In this document: piece by piece, positions 44,965-55,914 of the stretch | Layout: the number at the start of each line of letters is the position of its first letter | How positions within the stretch are numbered: the stretch's first letter is position 1 | Made by a program: the position numbers and the translations under genes | Origin: Larix kaempferi | Taxonomy: Eukaryota > Streptophyta > Pinopsida > Pinales > Pinaceae | Assembly (NCBI GenBank): GCA_027924585.1 | Contig: BSBM01000123.1 | Span: 16,756,001-16,820,000 of the forward strand | Direction of reading: 5' to 3' | DNA: 64,000 nucleotides | Notes under the pieces: model-generated | Told to the model about the DNA's origin: nothing | Seen by the model: the letters and a program-made list of their open reading frames with translations, nothing else | Databases searched by the model: none

Positions 44965-45363
44965 TCATGAGCTATTGATAGCAGCTAATAAGAGAATTGT
45001 AGAAGCTTCCTTAGATTGACGATGGTCAGGAATATCATCAAAGACCGAAAAATCATCTATCGGATCTTCTTTGAGAGGAATTGCGGGAATCACAGGTGGC
45101 AAGTTGATGATTAAGTCCTCAACAGTTGTATTATCCTGATCAACACACTCTTCATTACTCTTCTTTTGCTTCTTGAGAGGCAGTCGAACATGCGTAAATT
45201 GAATCTCACAGTCTTCCTCTTCACTATCTGTGTTGTCATCAGAAATATCAACGTCAAATGGTGGAGAAATAGGCTCAGAGTATTCCATTGGTTGAGGCTC
45301 TTTCTCATTACCAAGCTTGACGGAAGCATTGAAATCCTTCTGCATTTTGCTTACAACATGCAA
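44965..45363 (-). CDS. Acidic ORF inside the left repeat, function unknown
   Basis: 132 aa on the minus strand: an acidic block (FDVDISDDNTDSEEEDCEIQ), a basic RLPLKKQKK, then proline-rich INLPPVIPAIPLKEDP. No domain is recognised. The right repeat holds the same region with a stop in it, so the frame is not strictly kept. Some Tat-lineage elements have extra ORFs, including antisense ones, but a link is only a guess. Confidence 0.35.
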   Translation of the reverse strand: MHVVSKMQKDFNASVKLGNEKEPQPMEYSEPISPPFDVDISDDNTDSEEEDCEIQFTHVRLPLKKQKKSNEECVDQDNTTVEDLIINLPPVIPAIPLKEDPIDDFSVFDDIPDHRQSKEASTILLLAAINSS

Positions 45364-45873
45364 TTGTTGAAATAAAATATCAAAGAATCAATTAACAAAA
45401 CCTTGCATGGGATATTATAAACCAATAGATTGTTCATACTAATCTTTATAAGGAACAAAACAACAAGATTTGATGTTGACTAAACGTAACTAACTGGCAT
45501 GATTTCAACTTTACGATGTGCAGGTTGCAATTATCATCTCTGCAAGCAAAATATCAGTTAGCATGCATCAATCAGAATTTGGTATAAGATCAAATAAATT
45601 TCCATAATAACGCATGTGATTAACAGTCAAATATCATATTTTTAGTATTAATCAATCATTGGATTCAATGATTTGATGTCTGATCAAGAAAAATGCAGTC
45701 AAGAACCTAATTAACACTTGGAAATGCTGACCAAACATCAAAAAATTGAAAAGTTTAAACCATTCTACTGGATGCAATCAGGGTTGTCGGATCACCTTAA
45801 ATCAACGGTCGGGATGCGAGATGCGGGATGGAAATAGCGAGCGTTCATTATTTATAAATACATACCACCTCCC

Positions 45874-46178
45874 TGCAATCTGCAATCTGCATTGCGGGTT
45901 GCGGGTTGTGGAGAGAACAAACTCAAAAAGTGACCAAGACATTCTGCAATCCACAATTTGCGGCTTGCGGGTTGCGAGACATAAAACACAACATGCGGTA
46001 AAAAAATCTTGCCGCAATCCGCATTTGCAGGTTGTCGGTTGTGGGCACATGCGGGTGCGCTTATTTGACAAACCTTTCCGCAATCTGCATTTGCGGGTTG
46101 CAGAAAGAAAAACTTCAAACGCACAAGACCAAGCATCTGCAATCCGCATTATGGATTGCAGATTGCGGGTTGCGGAAA
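45874..46178 (+). repeat. Array of five palindromic GCAATCCGCA/TGCGGGTTGC modules, left LTR
   Basis: Modules lie at about 45874-45910, 45944-45980, 46012-46043, 46078-46103 and 46137-46178, about 65-70 bp apart. Each pairs a CTGCAATCYGCA-type half with a TTGCGGGTTGCGG-type half (near reverse complements) around a short TT/TTT loop. The array starts about 25 bp downstream of a TATA-like box, so in plus orientation it would lie at the start of the transcript. Confidence 0.8.
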
Positions 46179-46404
46179 GATCGAAAATTTTGACAAATGA
46201 TTTCTTTCCACAACTCACAAAACACACAAAAACGCATAAGTTTTGAAAAGCAAAATTAACAACTAGACTCTAAATTAAATCAAAGGCAAAAGTTGAATGG
46301 CAAACAAGTTGAACAACCCCAAAATTGACTAAGTTACTCTTTGATGTGAAATTGGGGCTCCCATATTTTGGATAAAACATGGGATCTGTTGTGTCTACAA
46401 CAAA

Positions 46405-46424
46405 TGGTGACTCGCTGGGAAGAA
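46405..46424 (+). promoter_or_regulatory. Primer-binding-site-like sequence, plus orientation
   Basis: TGGTGACTCGCTGGGAAGAA begins 2 nt after the LTR end TACAACA. It resembles the TGGCGACTCCGCTGGGGA primer-binding site of Tat/Ogre-type elements (C-to-T and small changes). It points right, opposite to the pol gene at 47770-50218. Confidence 0.65.
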
Positions 46425-46829
46425 CCAGTTATCTTTGTGAATTAAATCCTTAATTATAAGGAAGATATGTCGGCCAACTGATGTTTCAACCTATAATTTA
46501 CAAAATGATCTCATGAAAACACAATCAAAACAACAGAGTTAGTCATATGATCGATACATTCCCATCCAAAACCAATTAATGATGGTATTTAATCTGATAA
46601 GGCAGTCCATGAGCAAACAAAAATCCTATATCATTATGCAATCATAGAAGGGCATATTTATAATTAACCTTTGGAATAAACTTAGAGCCATTCTGGATTA
46701 CAATACATGCATCACCTTTACTTTATTAATTATTTGTTTATGTACAGATGCATCAGCCATATATATATATACATATTCGTAATTTTTTATTTTTATTTTA
46801 GCTATAAAACAAGATTTCTGTTGATACAA

Positions 46830-47340
46830 GGCCATTTCCCTGACTTGGTGATCAGATGCTGGCAATTCCATTCACAAACTTGACCCGAAAACTGAACAAG
46901 CTAGCTCGGTAAGGAGACTCCTTGTCTTTCAATTTTTTAGGTTGAAAGCAATTACCATGGCTTGGTAACCATAAGTGGTAATTCCAGTCCAAAATCAAAT
47001 CCATGATCATGGTAGGGTTGGCTTGTAATAAGACCCCCCTATCCTCATGTACAATAGACTATCTTGAAAGGAAAGCAGAAGGAAATTTAATAATGCACAG
47101 ACTACAAGACACTACCATGGCTTGGTGACCACATATCAGTAGTGTTACTCACTGATGTTTTGCAGATCATGAGTGAGTCGACCTGTGATAGGATATCCCA
47201 CCTTCCAGCATTAGCTGAAATTCATCTCCCTAGCTTGGTGACCAGATGTGGAGATGTCATTCCACTTCAACATTTATGAACGTAATGGGATGGTTTGTGA
47301 TAAGACCCCCCATCTTGTGATCTACTTTTATTGAGCTGAA
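46830..47340. repeat. Degenerate tandem repeat with CTTGGTGACCA core, about four units
   Basis: Cores GACTTGGTGATCAGATG (46838), GGCTTGGTAACCATAAG (about 46960), GGCTTGGTGACCACATA (about 47120) and AGCTTGGTGACCAGATG (about 47234) each precede an ATTCCA/CACT stretch and a block with TGATAAGACCCCCC or TGATAGGATATCCC. Unit length varies, about 115-160 bp. It lies between the pol 3' end and the left LTR. Confidence 0.65.
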
Positions 47341-47769
47341 TTATTATCAAGGTGATCAGAATGGAATCCAGAATAGATAAGTCTGACCAGGATATAAGAT
47401 ATTATGCCATTCATTAATGAAACACGGGGTAAGGAATTTTAATATGCTCTTTAACTTCAATTGATCAATCAAATATTTGAATGATTTTGGTGATAGTGGG
47501 AAGATATAGATCAAGGCCCCTGCAAATATTGAATGTTTGATTTCATGAAAATAATTTTCTGATATAGGATGAATGAAATAATAGCTGGCATGCCTCCTGA
47601 AAAACTCTAGATTAAGTTAACCTTGAGACACACTGATCAACATCCTTTGCTAAATATGCAGAATTATTCAAAACAAAATCAATCATAAAAGAAAAATCAT
47701 CAAAACTGAAGGAAAGAAAACAAACCATACTTTATGTACAAGTAGACCAACATGCTCTCCTCAAACAAA

Positions 47770-48900
47770 GTACTTTTTGAGCAGCTGGACATTCACTGGG
47801 TAGGTTTCTTAAATACCTTCCAGTGTTTGTAACCGGATAGTACTAGGACCAATCTTTTCTATAACAATGAAAGGTCCTATCCATAAGCATTGGAACTTAG
47901 TGTAATCATTATTGTCCTTGTGTTGCTTGTCCCATTTTAACACCAAATCCCCTACAGATAACTCCATGTCATATGAAGACTTCTCATCGAACCACCTCTT
48001 CACAAGCTATTGATGTTGATACAACTTGTTTCTGGATTTCTCCCTGTCCTCCTCCAGCTTGAGTAATGTATAAATTTTTTGCTGGAGTGGGGAAGAATCA
48101 TCTTCTTGTACTGAGTGTGCCAGTTGTAATGAAGGGATCATGAGGTTGGTTGGTAAGACAACTTCCTTACCATAAACCAAGCAATAAGGGGAGTTTCCAA
48201 TGGTTTCTTTAGGAGTGACACGGTCTACCCAAAGAGCATTGTATATCTGGGTATGCCAATCTTTGTGGTGAGTAGCCATTGTCTTATTTAAGATATTAAT
48301 TAAATTTTTGTTTGAAGACTCTGCTAACCCATTTCCTTGTGGATAATAATTGGTAGAAAATTTTATTTTTATCCCTTTTTCAAGGGCATATTGAGTTAAT
48401 TCCATGGAGGAGAAGTATGAAGCATTGTCAAACACTAGGAATTCAGGTGCACTGAACCTCGTGACTATTTGGTTTTCAAGAAATGAAATCACTTGGCTTG
48501 TGTTTGCTTGTCTAAGAGGGACTGCCTCTACCCATCTGGTAAACTAGTCTGTAGCTGTCAAAATATACTTGTGTTGCAGTGAAGAAGGAGGATTAATGGG
48601 TCCGACAAAGTCTAGGCCCCACTACTGGAATGGGAATTGAACTGTGACTGGCTGCAGGGGAAATGCAGGTTTCTTCATTTTTCCGGCACACTTCTGACAT
48701 GGTTCACATCTTCTAGCGTAAGCATAGGCGTCTTTGAATAGAGTAGGCCAGTAGTAACCTTCCCTCAAGATCTTATAAGCACTAGTTTCTCCTGAGAAGT
48801 GTCCTCCTGCAGGTCCTGCATGAAACTCCAAAAGAATATAATTAGTTTCATCTCTCTCTAGACATCTAAGGAAAACACCATCATAATTCTTTCTAAACAA
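47770..48900 (-). pseudogene. Tat/Ogre-like gypsy integrase, broken by stops only
   Basis: One minus-strand frame: FHAGPAGGHFSGETSAYKIL and CEPCQKC (HHCC zinc finger), WGLDFVGP, then ATD followed by a stop and FTRW (first Asp), FLVFDNASYFSS (second Asp), YYPQGNGLAESSNKNL (catalytic Glu), SVGDLVLKWDKQHKD and GPFIVIEKIGPSTIRLQTL (GPY/F). All three DDE residues survive. Stops lie at about 48619-48621, 48547, 48004-48006 and 47806-47808; the frame is kept across them. YYPQGNGLAESSNK is typical of the Tat/Ogre branch. Confidence 0.85.
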
Positions 48901-50218
48901 AACACCATCTATAAATTGGTATGGTGCAGCTTTTAATCTTAAGGCTCTGCGTTTTTTAAAGTCAAGGGTTTCAGGAGCATACCCATTAGCTAAGAAAAAT
49001 CTAATGTCATCATACCAGTCAGATGTTTGAGTAGCGATAACATTGACAGAACCTGCTGAGGTACTTTCTTCTTGTTCCCACTTGATTCGTTGTTGTACAG
49101 GATCATTTGACTAAGCGATGAGCAGAAACAAACCTTGTCCTTTCACTATCTTTGCTAGCCTGATCTCCAAATCATATTCTTGCATAGCTGTCATTCAGTG
49201 AGCTCTCTTCTCTCTCAATTCTTTCTGAATCAAAACATTTCTAATAGTTGCATAGGGCACAGTTACTTTAGTCCTAGATTTTAGTAAATACGGTCTAAAA
49301 TGTTTTACTGATTTGTAAACCGCATAATCTTACTTATCTATCTGGGAGTAATTTAGCTCTGTGCCCTTGAATGTTGAACTCATAAATGAAATGGGAATTT
49401 CAAAATCGTCTAGGTGCTTCTGTGTAAGAACAGTTGCATAGGAAAAATCAGTAGCAAAGGTATACACAATAAAATATTTACTAAAGTCAGGAGACATAAG
49501 GGCGGGAGCTTGCGCAATAGCCTTTCTAATTTCAGTAAGAGCATTTCATTGCTCTTCAGACCATTTATACTATGCATCTTTTTTAACCATCTTCTGCAAT
49601 GGTTTAACAATTTGCGCAAAATTTGGGACAAATATACAAACAAAATTTATCTTACCAAGGAAAGATTGCATGGCTTTGCGCAAACCTGGCAACCCGATCC
49701 TTGCAATGGCCTCTGTACATTCTGGATCGATAATCATACCTTCTTTTGACATGATAAATCCCAACAGCTTGCCTTCAGTCAATGCGAAAATTGATTTCTT
49801 GGGGTTGAGCGAGATTCAGTATCTTCTACAACGTTCGAATACCTGTTTCAGGGCAGACAAATGTTCATGTCTTTTTTTAGAGAAAATAGTAATATCATCT
49901 AAGTATAAAACAAAAAAATCATGCATAAGTCCTCTTAAATCTATGTCCATTGCTCTCTGGAACGTAGCACTTGCATTTATCAGCCCAAACAACATTTTCC
50001 TGTAAGCGAAGGTTCCCCAAGGAGTCCTGAAAGCCGTTTTTATTTGATCATTGGGAGCAACCAGCACTTGGTTGTATCCTGAAAAACCATCGAGGAGAGA
50101 AAACATCTCTGAACCTGCAACTATCTGTAAGATCTGTTCCATATGAGGAACTAGGTAGTTATCTTTCTCGAAAGATTTATTAAGATTTCTAAAGTCAACA
50201 CAGAGTCTAATGTCACCC
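48901..50218 (-). pseudogene. Tat/Ogre-like gypsy RT and RNase H, broken by stops only
   Basis: Same frame as the integrase. It starts abruptly at the right LTR with GDIRLCVDFRNLNK, then MFSLLDGFSGYNQVL (catalytic Asp), GTFAYRKMLFGLINA, FFVLYLDDITIFS (intact YLDD), NPKKSIFALTEGKLLG and SFLGKINFV. RNase H wording follows (FIVYTFATDFSYATVL; GTELNYSQIDK). In-frame stops include 49813-49815 and about 49561-49569. I saw no frameshift between 50217 and 47770. Protease and gag are missing. Confidence 0.85.
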
Positions 50219-51685
50219 TGTCGTAAACTGAGGAAGACCCAGACAAATCATGAGCTATTGATAGCAGCTGACAAGAGAACTGTAGAAGATTCCTTGTATT
50301 GACGATGGTCGGGAATATCATCAAAGACCGAAAAATAAGCTATCGGATCTTCTTTGAGAGGAGTTGCGGGAATCACAGGTGGCAAGTTGATGATTAAGTC
50401 CTCAACAATTGTATTATCCTGATCAACGCACTCTTCATTACTCTTCTTTTACTTCTTGAGAGGAAGTCGAACATGTGTAAATTGAATCTCACAGTCTTCC
50501 TCTTCACTATCTGTGCTGTCATCAGAAATATCAGCGTCAAATGGTGGAGAAATAGGCTCAGATTATTCCACTAGTTGAGGCTCTTTCTCATTACCAATCT
50601 TGACGGAAGCATTGAAATCCTTCTACATTTTTCTTACAGCATGCAATTGTTAGAAGAAAATATCAGATAATCAATTAACAAAACCTTGCATGGGACATTA
50701 TAAACCAACATTTTTTTCATACTAATCTTTGTAAGGAACAAAACAACAATATTTTATGTCGACTGAGCGTAACTAACTGGCATGATTGCAACTTTACTAT
50801 GTGTAGGTCGCAATTATCATCTTTGCGAGCAAAATATTAGTTAGCATGCATCAATCAGAATTTGGCGTAAGATCAGATAAATTTCCATAATAATGCATGT
50901 GATTAATAGTCAAATCTCAAAGTTTTAGTAATTAATAAATCATCGGATTCAATGATTTGAGGTCTGATAAAGAAAAACGTAGTCAAGAACCTAATTAACA
51001 CTTGGAAATGACGACCAAACATAAAAAAAAAATTGAAAATTTAAACCATTCTACCAGTTGCAATCAAGGCCATCGGAACACCTTAAATCAACGATTGGGA
51101 TGCAAGATGCGGGATGCCAATTGTGGGCATTCATTATTTCTAAATAAATACCACCTCTTCGCAATCCGCAATCCGCATTGCGGGTTGCAGAGAGAACAAA
51201 CTCAAAAAGTGACCAAAATGTTCTGCAATCCACAATCCACAATTTGTAGGTTGTGGGTTGCGGGACATAAAACACAATGTGCGGTAAAAAAAATTCCAGA
51301 AATCTGCATTTGCGGGTTGCGGGTTGTGAGTGCATGAGGTGCACTTATTTGACAAACTTTTCCGCATTTTTCAATCCGCATTTGCGGGTTGCATAAAGAA
51401 AAACTTCAAACACAAAAGACCAAGCATCTGCAGTCTGCATTGCAGATTGCGGGTTGCGGAAAGATCGAAATTTTTGACAAATGATTTCTTTCCGCAACTC
51501 ACAAAACACACAAAAAATGCATAAATTTTGAAAAGGAAAATTAACAAGTAGATTAAATTAAATCAAAGGAAAAAATTAAATGGCAAACAAGCTGAACAAC
51601 CCCAAAATTAACTAAGTTACTCTTTGATGTGAAATTGGGGCTCCCATATTTTGGATAAAACATGGGATCTGTTGTGTCTACAACA
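50219..51685 (+). repeat. Right 1467-bp direct repeat (LTR, Tat/Ogre-like)
   Basis: Same length and orientation as 44936-46402. It abuts the RT gene mid-domain at 50218 and is followed by GGTACATAGACAAG, with no PBS and no matching TSD. No polypurine tract precedes it. Confidence 0.8.
51160..51469 (+). repeat. Array of five palindromic modules, right LTR
   Basis: Modules at about 51160-51190, 51223-51264, 51297-51329, 51362-51394 and 51427-51469, at the same relative places as in the left LTR. Some halves are better kept here (CGCAATCCGCATT, TTTGCGGGTTGCGGG), others worse. Confidence 0.8.
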
Positions 51686-52149
51686 GGTACATAGACAAGC
51701 TTGTTTACATTGTTCATCAACTAGTAACATATTAATCACATATAAACAATTATATGGTTATGCATTATCTTGTCTTTGGTAAAATAATGTACAGGTTAAA
51801 TTGGCTTAGTGATACCATATAAGTATTGCACTAAAGTGACACTAATGTCATCGAAATAGAAGGAGAAATTGTATGCTATGAAGCATTAATTTATGATTTG
51901 CTTATTAGTTTGATGCATTTTTATTATGTGGGAAAGTACGGGTTTTACTTGAAGCACAGTTGCTCAAACTAGTAGTTTGATGACGTGGCTCTAAGAAAAA
52001 CAATAGCATATCAATATGATCCTAATAAGGTGTTGACCCTAGTTCTATTAGGAGGGGTGGAGGTATTACCCACCATTTATCCTCTGAAGACTAGATTCAT
52101 GGGAGATTTGTGTATAGCCATGCTCCCCTATATGTGTGATGACGATTAT
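51686..52149. other. Unassigned DNA next to the inverted repeat
   Basis: The plus-strand ORF 51985-52182 (65 aa, LGGVEVLPTIYPLKTRFMGD) has no family I know. If the inverted repeat extends beyond the window, this segment may belong to its left arm. Confidence 0.35.
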
Positions 52150-52890
52150 CAGTTTCCTGCTAGGGAAGCTTGGTCGATGTAGTCAACACTTCTGCTTACG
52201 AGTTCTATATGGGGTTAGGTCAATATAATTGATGCTCTAGCAGATTCAAATAGAGGAAATGATAGAATGTGGAATATGGAAGTAGGTTAGGCAGGAAGGA
52301 TGATTCAAAGTTAGTTGAGAATGCTACTTAGGGGATTGAATTGTCACTTTTATTTCCTTGCTAGGGTACTACGATGTATATAACACTCATCTAATTCAAT
52401 CATGATAGTCTTGGTGTGATGATTAATGAGTGTTGAATTATTGTAATTTTGTTAGTAAATATTTATGGGTGTTATTATCGCCATGCATGCTTAGGTGTGA
52501 ACATATAGGAACTATGCATTATAAGCAATGATTGTTTATCATTAGTACACATGCAAGATATGTCTACGCTAGCTATGCATACATACTTGCGCATGTACAC
52601 TAGTACAATTATTTAGTTTATTAATTAACTGGATTTTTAATTACCTAATTACTGATTTAATGATTATGGAAATTGGAATTGTATATAAATAAATATCTAG
52701 TAACATTAATGGCTTACTTGGATAGTGGTTGCTCCATAAATTTAATGGGTATGCTAGTTTCCAAATTTAGGGGGAAAGTAAAATTTCATTATTAAGCTCG
52801 CATGGGAAGGAGGACTTTGCACATTGTTTAGTATTATTTTATTTAATCCATTTAGCATTTTATTTAAATAATATTTTCCCTAAAATATCT
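52150..52890 (+). repeat. Large inverted repeat, left arm
   Basis: The reverse complement of 63728-64000 and then 53330-53815 matches this stretch along its whole length. Shared words include AGCTTGGTCGATGTAGTC, GTTAGTTGAGAATGCTACTT, TAATGAGTGTTGAATTATTG and CATGGGAAGGAGGACTTTGC. Copies differ by many substitutions and small indels. Confidence 0.85.
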
Positions 52891-53329
52891 AGGAGGGTTG
52901 GTTGAGGAGACTTTGGGATATGTGGGATGGAAAAAAAAAATAAGGAAGAGGAAGTGATGCAAGGATACTGAAGGTTGCAGGAAAAAAACATTTTCTTGAA
53001 GGGAGAAAGAGGAGTGAACTCTTGGATACATTGGACTGATCTATTGAACTGGATTATATTGGATTGTTTGGATATCCTATTGTTTTTCTTAGAACCACTT
53101 GCATGGAATGTTGGGAGACTTAAATATTCCTAGATCTAGATAGTCGAAGAGGCTATTCCTAGCGGCTAGGAGGATAATCCAAGTTTTAGCACACTTGACC
53201 AATTCAACAAGATGACATCAAGCTACTAGGGACTGCATAAATCAAGCTACTAAGGAGTACATAGAACAAACAGAGTGAGGTATTTTCCTTATTTATTATA
53301 AAATGTTGTTGTTAAATAGGATGAATAAT
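52891..53329. other. Spacer between inverted-repeat arms
   Basis: About 440 bp, with an A-run at 52930-52940 and GGAAGAGGAAG purine blocks. No coding content. Confidence 0.6.
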
Positions 53330-53815
53330 CTATTGGGAAAATTATTAATTAAGTTATATGCCAAATGAATTAAATAAAATAATACTAAATAGTATGCAAA
53401 GTCCTCCTTCCCATGCGATCTTATTAATGAATTTTTAATTTTCCCCTAAAATTTGACAACCGCCATACCCATTAAATTTATGGACCAACCACTGTCCAAG
53501 TAAGCCATTAAATGTTACTAGATATTTATTTATATGCAAATCCAATTACCATAATCATTAAATCACTAATTAAGTAATTAATAATCCAGTGAATTAATAT
53601 GCCAACTAATTGTACTAGTGCATATGCACAAGTTATGTATGCATATATATCATACACATATATTACACGTGTACTAATGTTAAACAATCATTGCCTCTAA
53701 TGCATAGTTCCTATATGTTCATAGCCACGCATGCACGATGATAAAAGTAAAATGCATCACCCATAAATCTTTAGTGACAAAATTACAATAATTCAACACT
53801 CATTAATCATCACAC
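53330..53815 (-). repeat. Large inverted repeat, right arm, inner part
   Basis: Matches 52410-52890 in reverse complement. The outer part of the arm resumes at 63728 after the inserted gag-only element; CACAC at 53811-53815 is that element's TSD. Confidence 0.85.
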
Positions 53816-54537
53816 TGTAAAATTAGTCACATTAGATCTATTGAACAAGAATATCAATCACAAAGATGTAAAACAATTTGGAGTAAAGACTGTGCAAGAG
53901 AGATGCATCAATGTTGTATAATCCAGAATAGTATAATTACAATACAATACTGTCACAATGAGTTGAGCCAAGCCAATCAATTCGAATTGCCTAAGGAGGT
54001 CAATCAAATAGCCTACATGGTGTAGCTTGTATTAAGTAGGAGTCATCATCATCATTAGTGGAGTGTCATCAATACACAAGTAATTGTCAACAGGTGTCAA
54101 ACTGAGTCTAACTGAGTGTATGTAGGTGTAACACATACAAAGGAGTGAAAAGAGGCTCAAGTGAGGTGCATGGGGAGCTGAATGGAGTCAGAACAGGCTG
54201 TATAGGCTAACTGGAGGTCAATTGGAGTGTCAAAGACAATCAACTAGTCAATCTATCCTCAAAGCAAGGAGCAAATCCACAAATCACTCACTAACTGAAG
54301 TGTAACTGAGTGGTAGGTGAGGGAGGGTGCCTTTCTCAAGTGGTAGATGAAAGAAGGGTTCCACACTGGCTAGGAGGGTTGTAAATGAGCAGAAAGAAGC
54401 TCCTGGGGCTAGAAAACTGAGGACTAGGTGCTAGGGGACACCACCCTAATGACTAGGATGCATGCAATTGCATGCATTCATGTAGAGTGCATGCAGAATG
54501 CATGCAATCATTAAATGATAATGTGAATATCCTAACA
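53816..54537 (-). repeat. 3' LTR of the minus-strand gag-only element
   Basis: Plus strand TGTAAAATTAGTCAC...ATCCTAACA. An ATGCATGC-rich block lies near 54460-54505. The minus-strand polypurine tract GCTTTTGGGGGGG precedes it (plus 54538-54550). Confidence 0.9.
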
Positions 54538-54805
54538 CCCCCCCAAAAGCTATACTATGTGGTATAAAAATAAATGATACTGACCTAGTAATTGAGACCA
54601 AAGGTCACCCCAATAAATAATAATCCAAACTAAGAACAGTCAATAAACCGAGGAAATGGGGAAAACCTCATGGCAAAAATACCCCCCCCTCAAAATAGAC
54701 TGTAGCACAACAAAAGATTTAACTGCTCCAAAATCAAGTAGATATGTCTTGAGGTATCTTTCTCTTGGGAGTAAATGGATCATGCTCCAGAAACATGTGC
54801 TTGAA

Positions 54806-55768
54806 TTATCCATCAGTGGATGCAAGCAAATGTGGAGACTTTATGAACTTGCTCTTCATACCGAAAATGGTGAGAACAAATCTGAAAATATGAGGATGAT
54901 CCTGGAACCTGTGATTCAAACCAAGTGAGGTAGGAATAGCTCCAATTGGATCAAATAGATCTTGAAACTTGAACTTCTTATCAATAGAAGTTAAATCAGC
55001 TCCAAAAATATATGAATGGTTTCTTGAGATCTCCTTTGAACCAACAAGGGTGAGATCAAAACCAAAATCAGAAAAAAGTGCATGAGAATTGAACTCAAGC
55101 AAATGGTAGTGCTCTTCATCTTCATTAAAACTCTGAGAAACTTTGCAAATGATAGAACATAAGTCTATAGGAGGCATGCAATCAAGGAGGGTGAATGCTT
55201 CACCTCCAAAATCAGATTTTACCTCCAAAACTTCAATTAGATCATTATTCTGCATACCGGCAAACTCATGTGAAAGAGAGGATTCAAGAACCTCTTCAAA
55301 ATCTAGAGTATGAGCTGGTTTATCTTGCTCAGAATTCGAAATAGAATATATTGAGAGAATGAGTTTTGAATCTACATTTTCTTCTTCATCTTGAACAATT
55401 GTTGAGGCCAAGACATGATCGGAAAGAACACATAAGGAGATCTTACTGGGCTTGTTCTCCAAAAGGCTAGCGTGATCCTCTTCTTCCTGATTTCCAAATT
55501 CTCTGTAAAGTTGGACCCATGGATCACTTGGATTTTCAATAGTATTACTGAGGTAGCGCATACAAGGAGACATAGCAAGACATATTGCTCCAAAAGATTT
55601 GTCACAATCATTGAGCCAATCATTCTCCTCTTCATCGGAATCAAAATCTCTTGTATTACCAATGCACATATCAAAAAGACATTGTCTCTTCAAGAATGCA
55701 ATCATCTTTGGTTTCCATTGATCATAGTTGAATGGAGTAAGAATATTTTGTGAAGAAGAAGTCTCCAT
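54806..55768 (-). CDS. Intact gag of the minus-strand gag-only element
   Basis: The 320-aa frame is unbroken, starting METSSSQNILTPFNYDQWK. Residues about 10-105 match copia gag (UBN2-type: MIAFLKRQCLFDMCIG, WLNDCDKSFGAICLAM). Residues 105-190 are acidic (NQEEEDHASLLENKPSK; IVQDEEENVDS) and the C-terminal third has no known family (FNEDEEHYHLLEFNSHALF; GFDLTLVGSKEIS). There is no CCHC knuckle. The plus-strand relative keeps a Glu codon where this one has TAA after STDG, so the gene has lost about 20 C-terminal codons. It may form particles and be mobilised in trans by autonomous copia elements. Confidence 0.8.
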   Translation of the reverse strand: METSSSQNILTPFNYDQWKPKMIAFLKRQCLFDMCIGNTRDFDSDEEENDWLNDCDKSFGAICLAMSPCMRYLSNTIENPSDPWVQLYREFGNQEEEDHASLLENKPSKISLCVLSDHVLASTIVQDEEENVDSKLILSIYSISNSEQDKPAHTLDFEEVLESSLSHEFAGMQNNDLIEVLEVKSDFGGEAFTLLDCMPPIDLCSIICKVSQSFNEDEEHYHLLEFNSHALFSDFGFDLTLVGSKEISRNHSYIFGADLTSIDKKFKFQDLFDPIGAIPTSLGLNHRFQDHPHIFRFVLTIFGMKSKFIKSPHLLASTDG

Positions 55769-55914
55769 CTCTGCATTAGCGAATGCAAATGGAGGAAGTA
55801 AGAAACCTGCAAATCACACACAAACAATAACCATAAGGTCGAACAATCCACCCTTTTAGAGTTGCATCACACCTGGGATTGGAGATCAAGCAAGCTTGAA
55901 TGGATCCAATGTAT

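Larger units (their letters stand above)
44936..46402 (+). repeat. Left 1467-bp direct repeat (LTR, Tat/Ogre-like)
   Basis: It runs TATCATAAACTGAGG...TCTACAACA and matches 50219-51685 (TGTCGTAAACTGAGG...TCTACAACA), both 1467 bp long. The sequence right after it is a PBS-like TGGTGACTCGCTGGG, so this behaves as a 5' LTR read on the plus strand. TTATTTATAAATAC at about 45850 is a TATA-like box. Both copies are preceded by CACCC. No TSD is evident after the right copy (GGTAC). Confidence 0.8.

Noticed and set aside
45802-46227. 141-aa minus-strand ORF (and overlapping ORFs both strands) with repeated Cys/Arg-rich words
   Set aside because: It is the translation of the GCAATC/GCGGGTTGC palindrome array in the LTR; several frames are open at once and the right LTR copy does not keep it.
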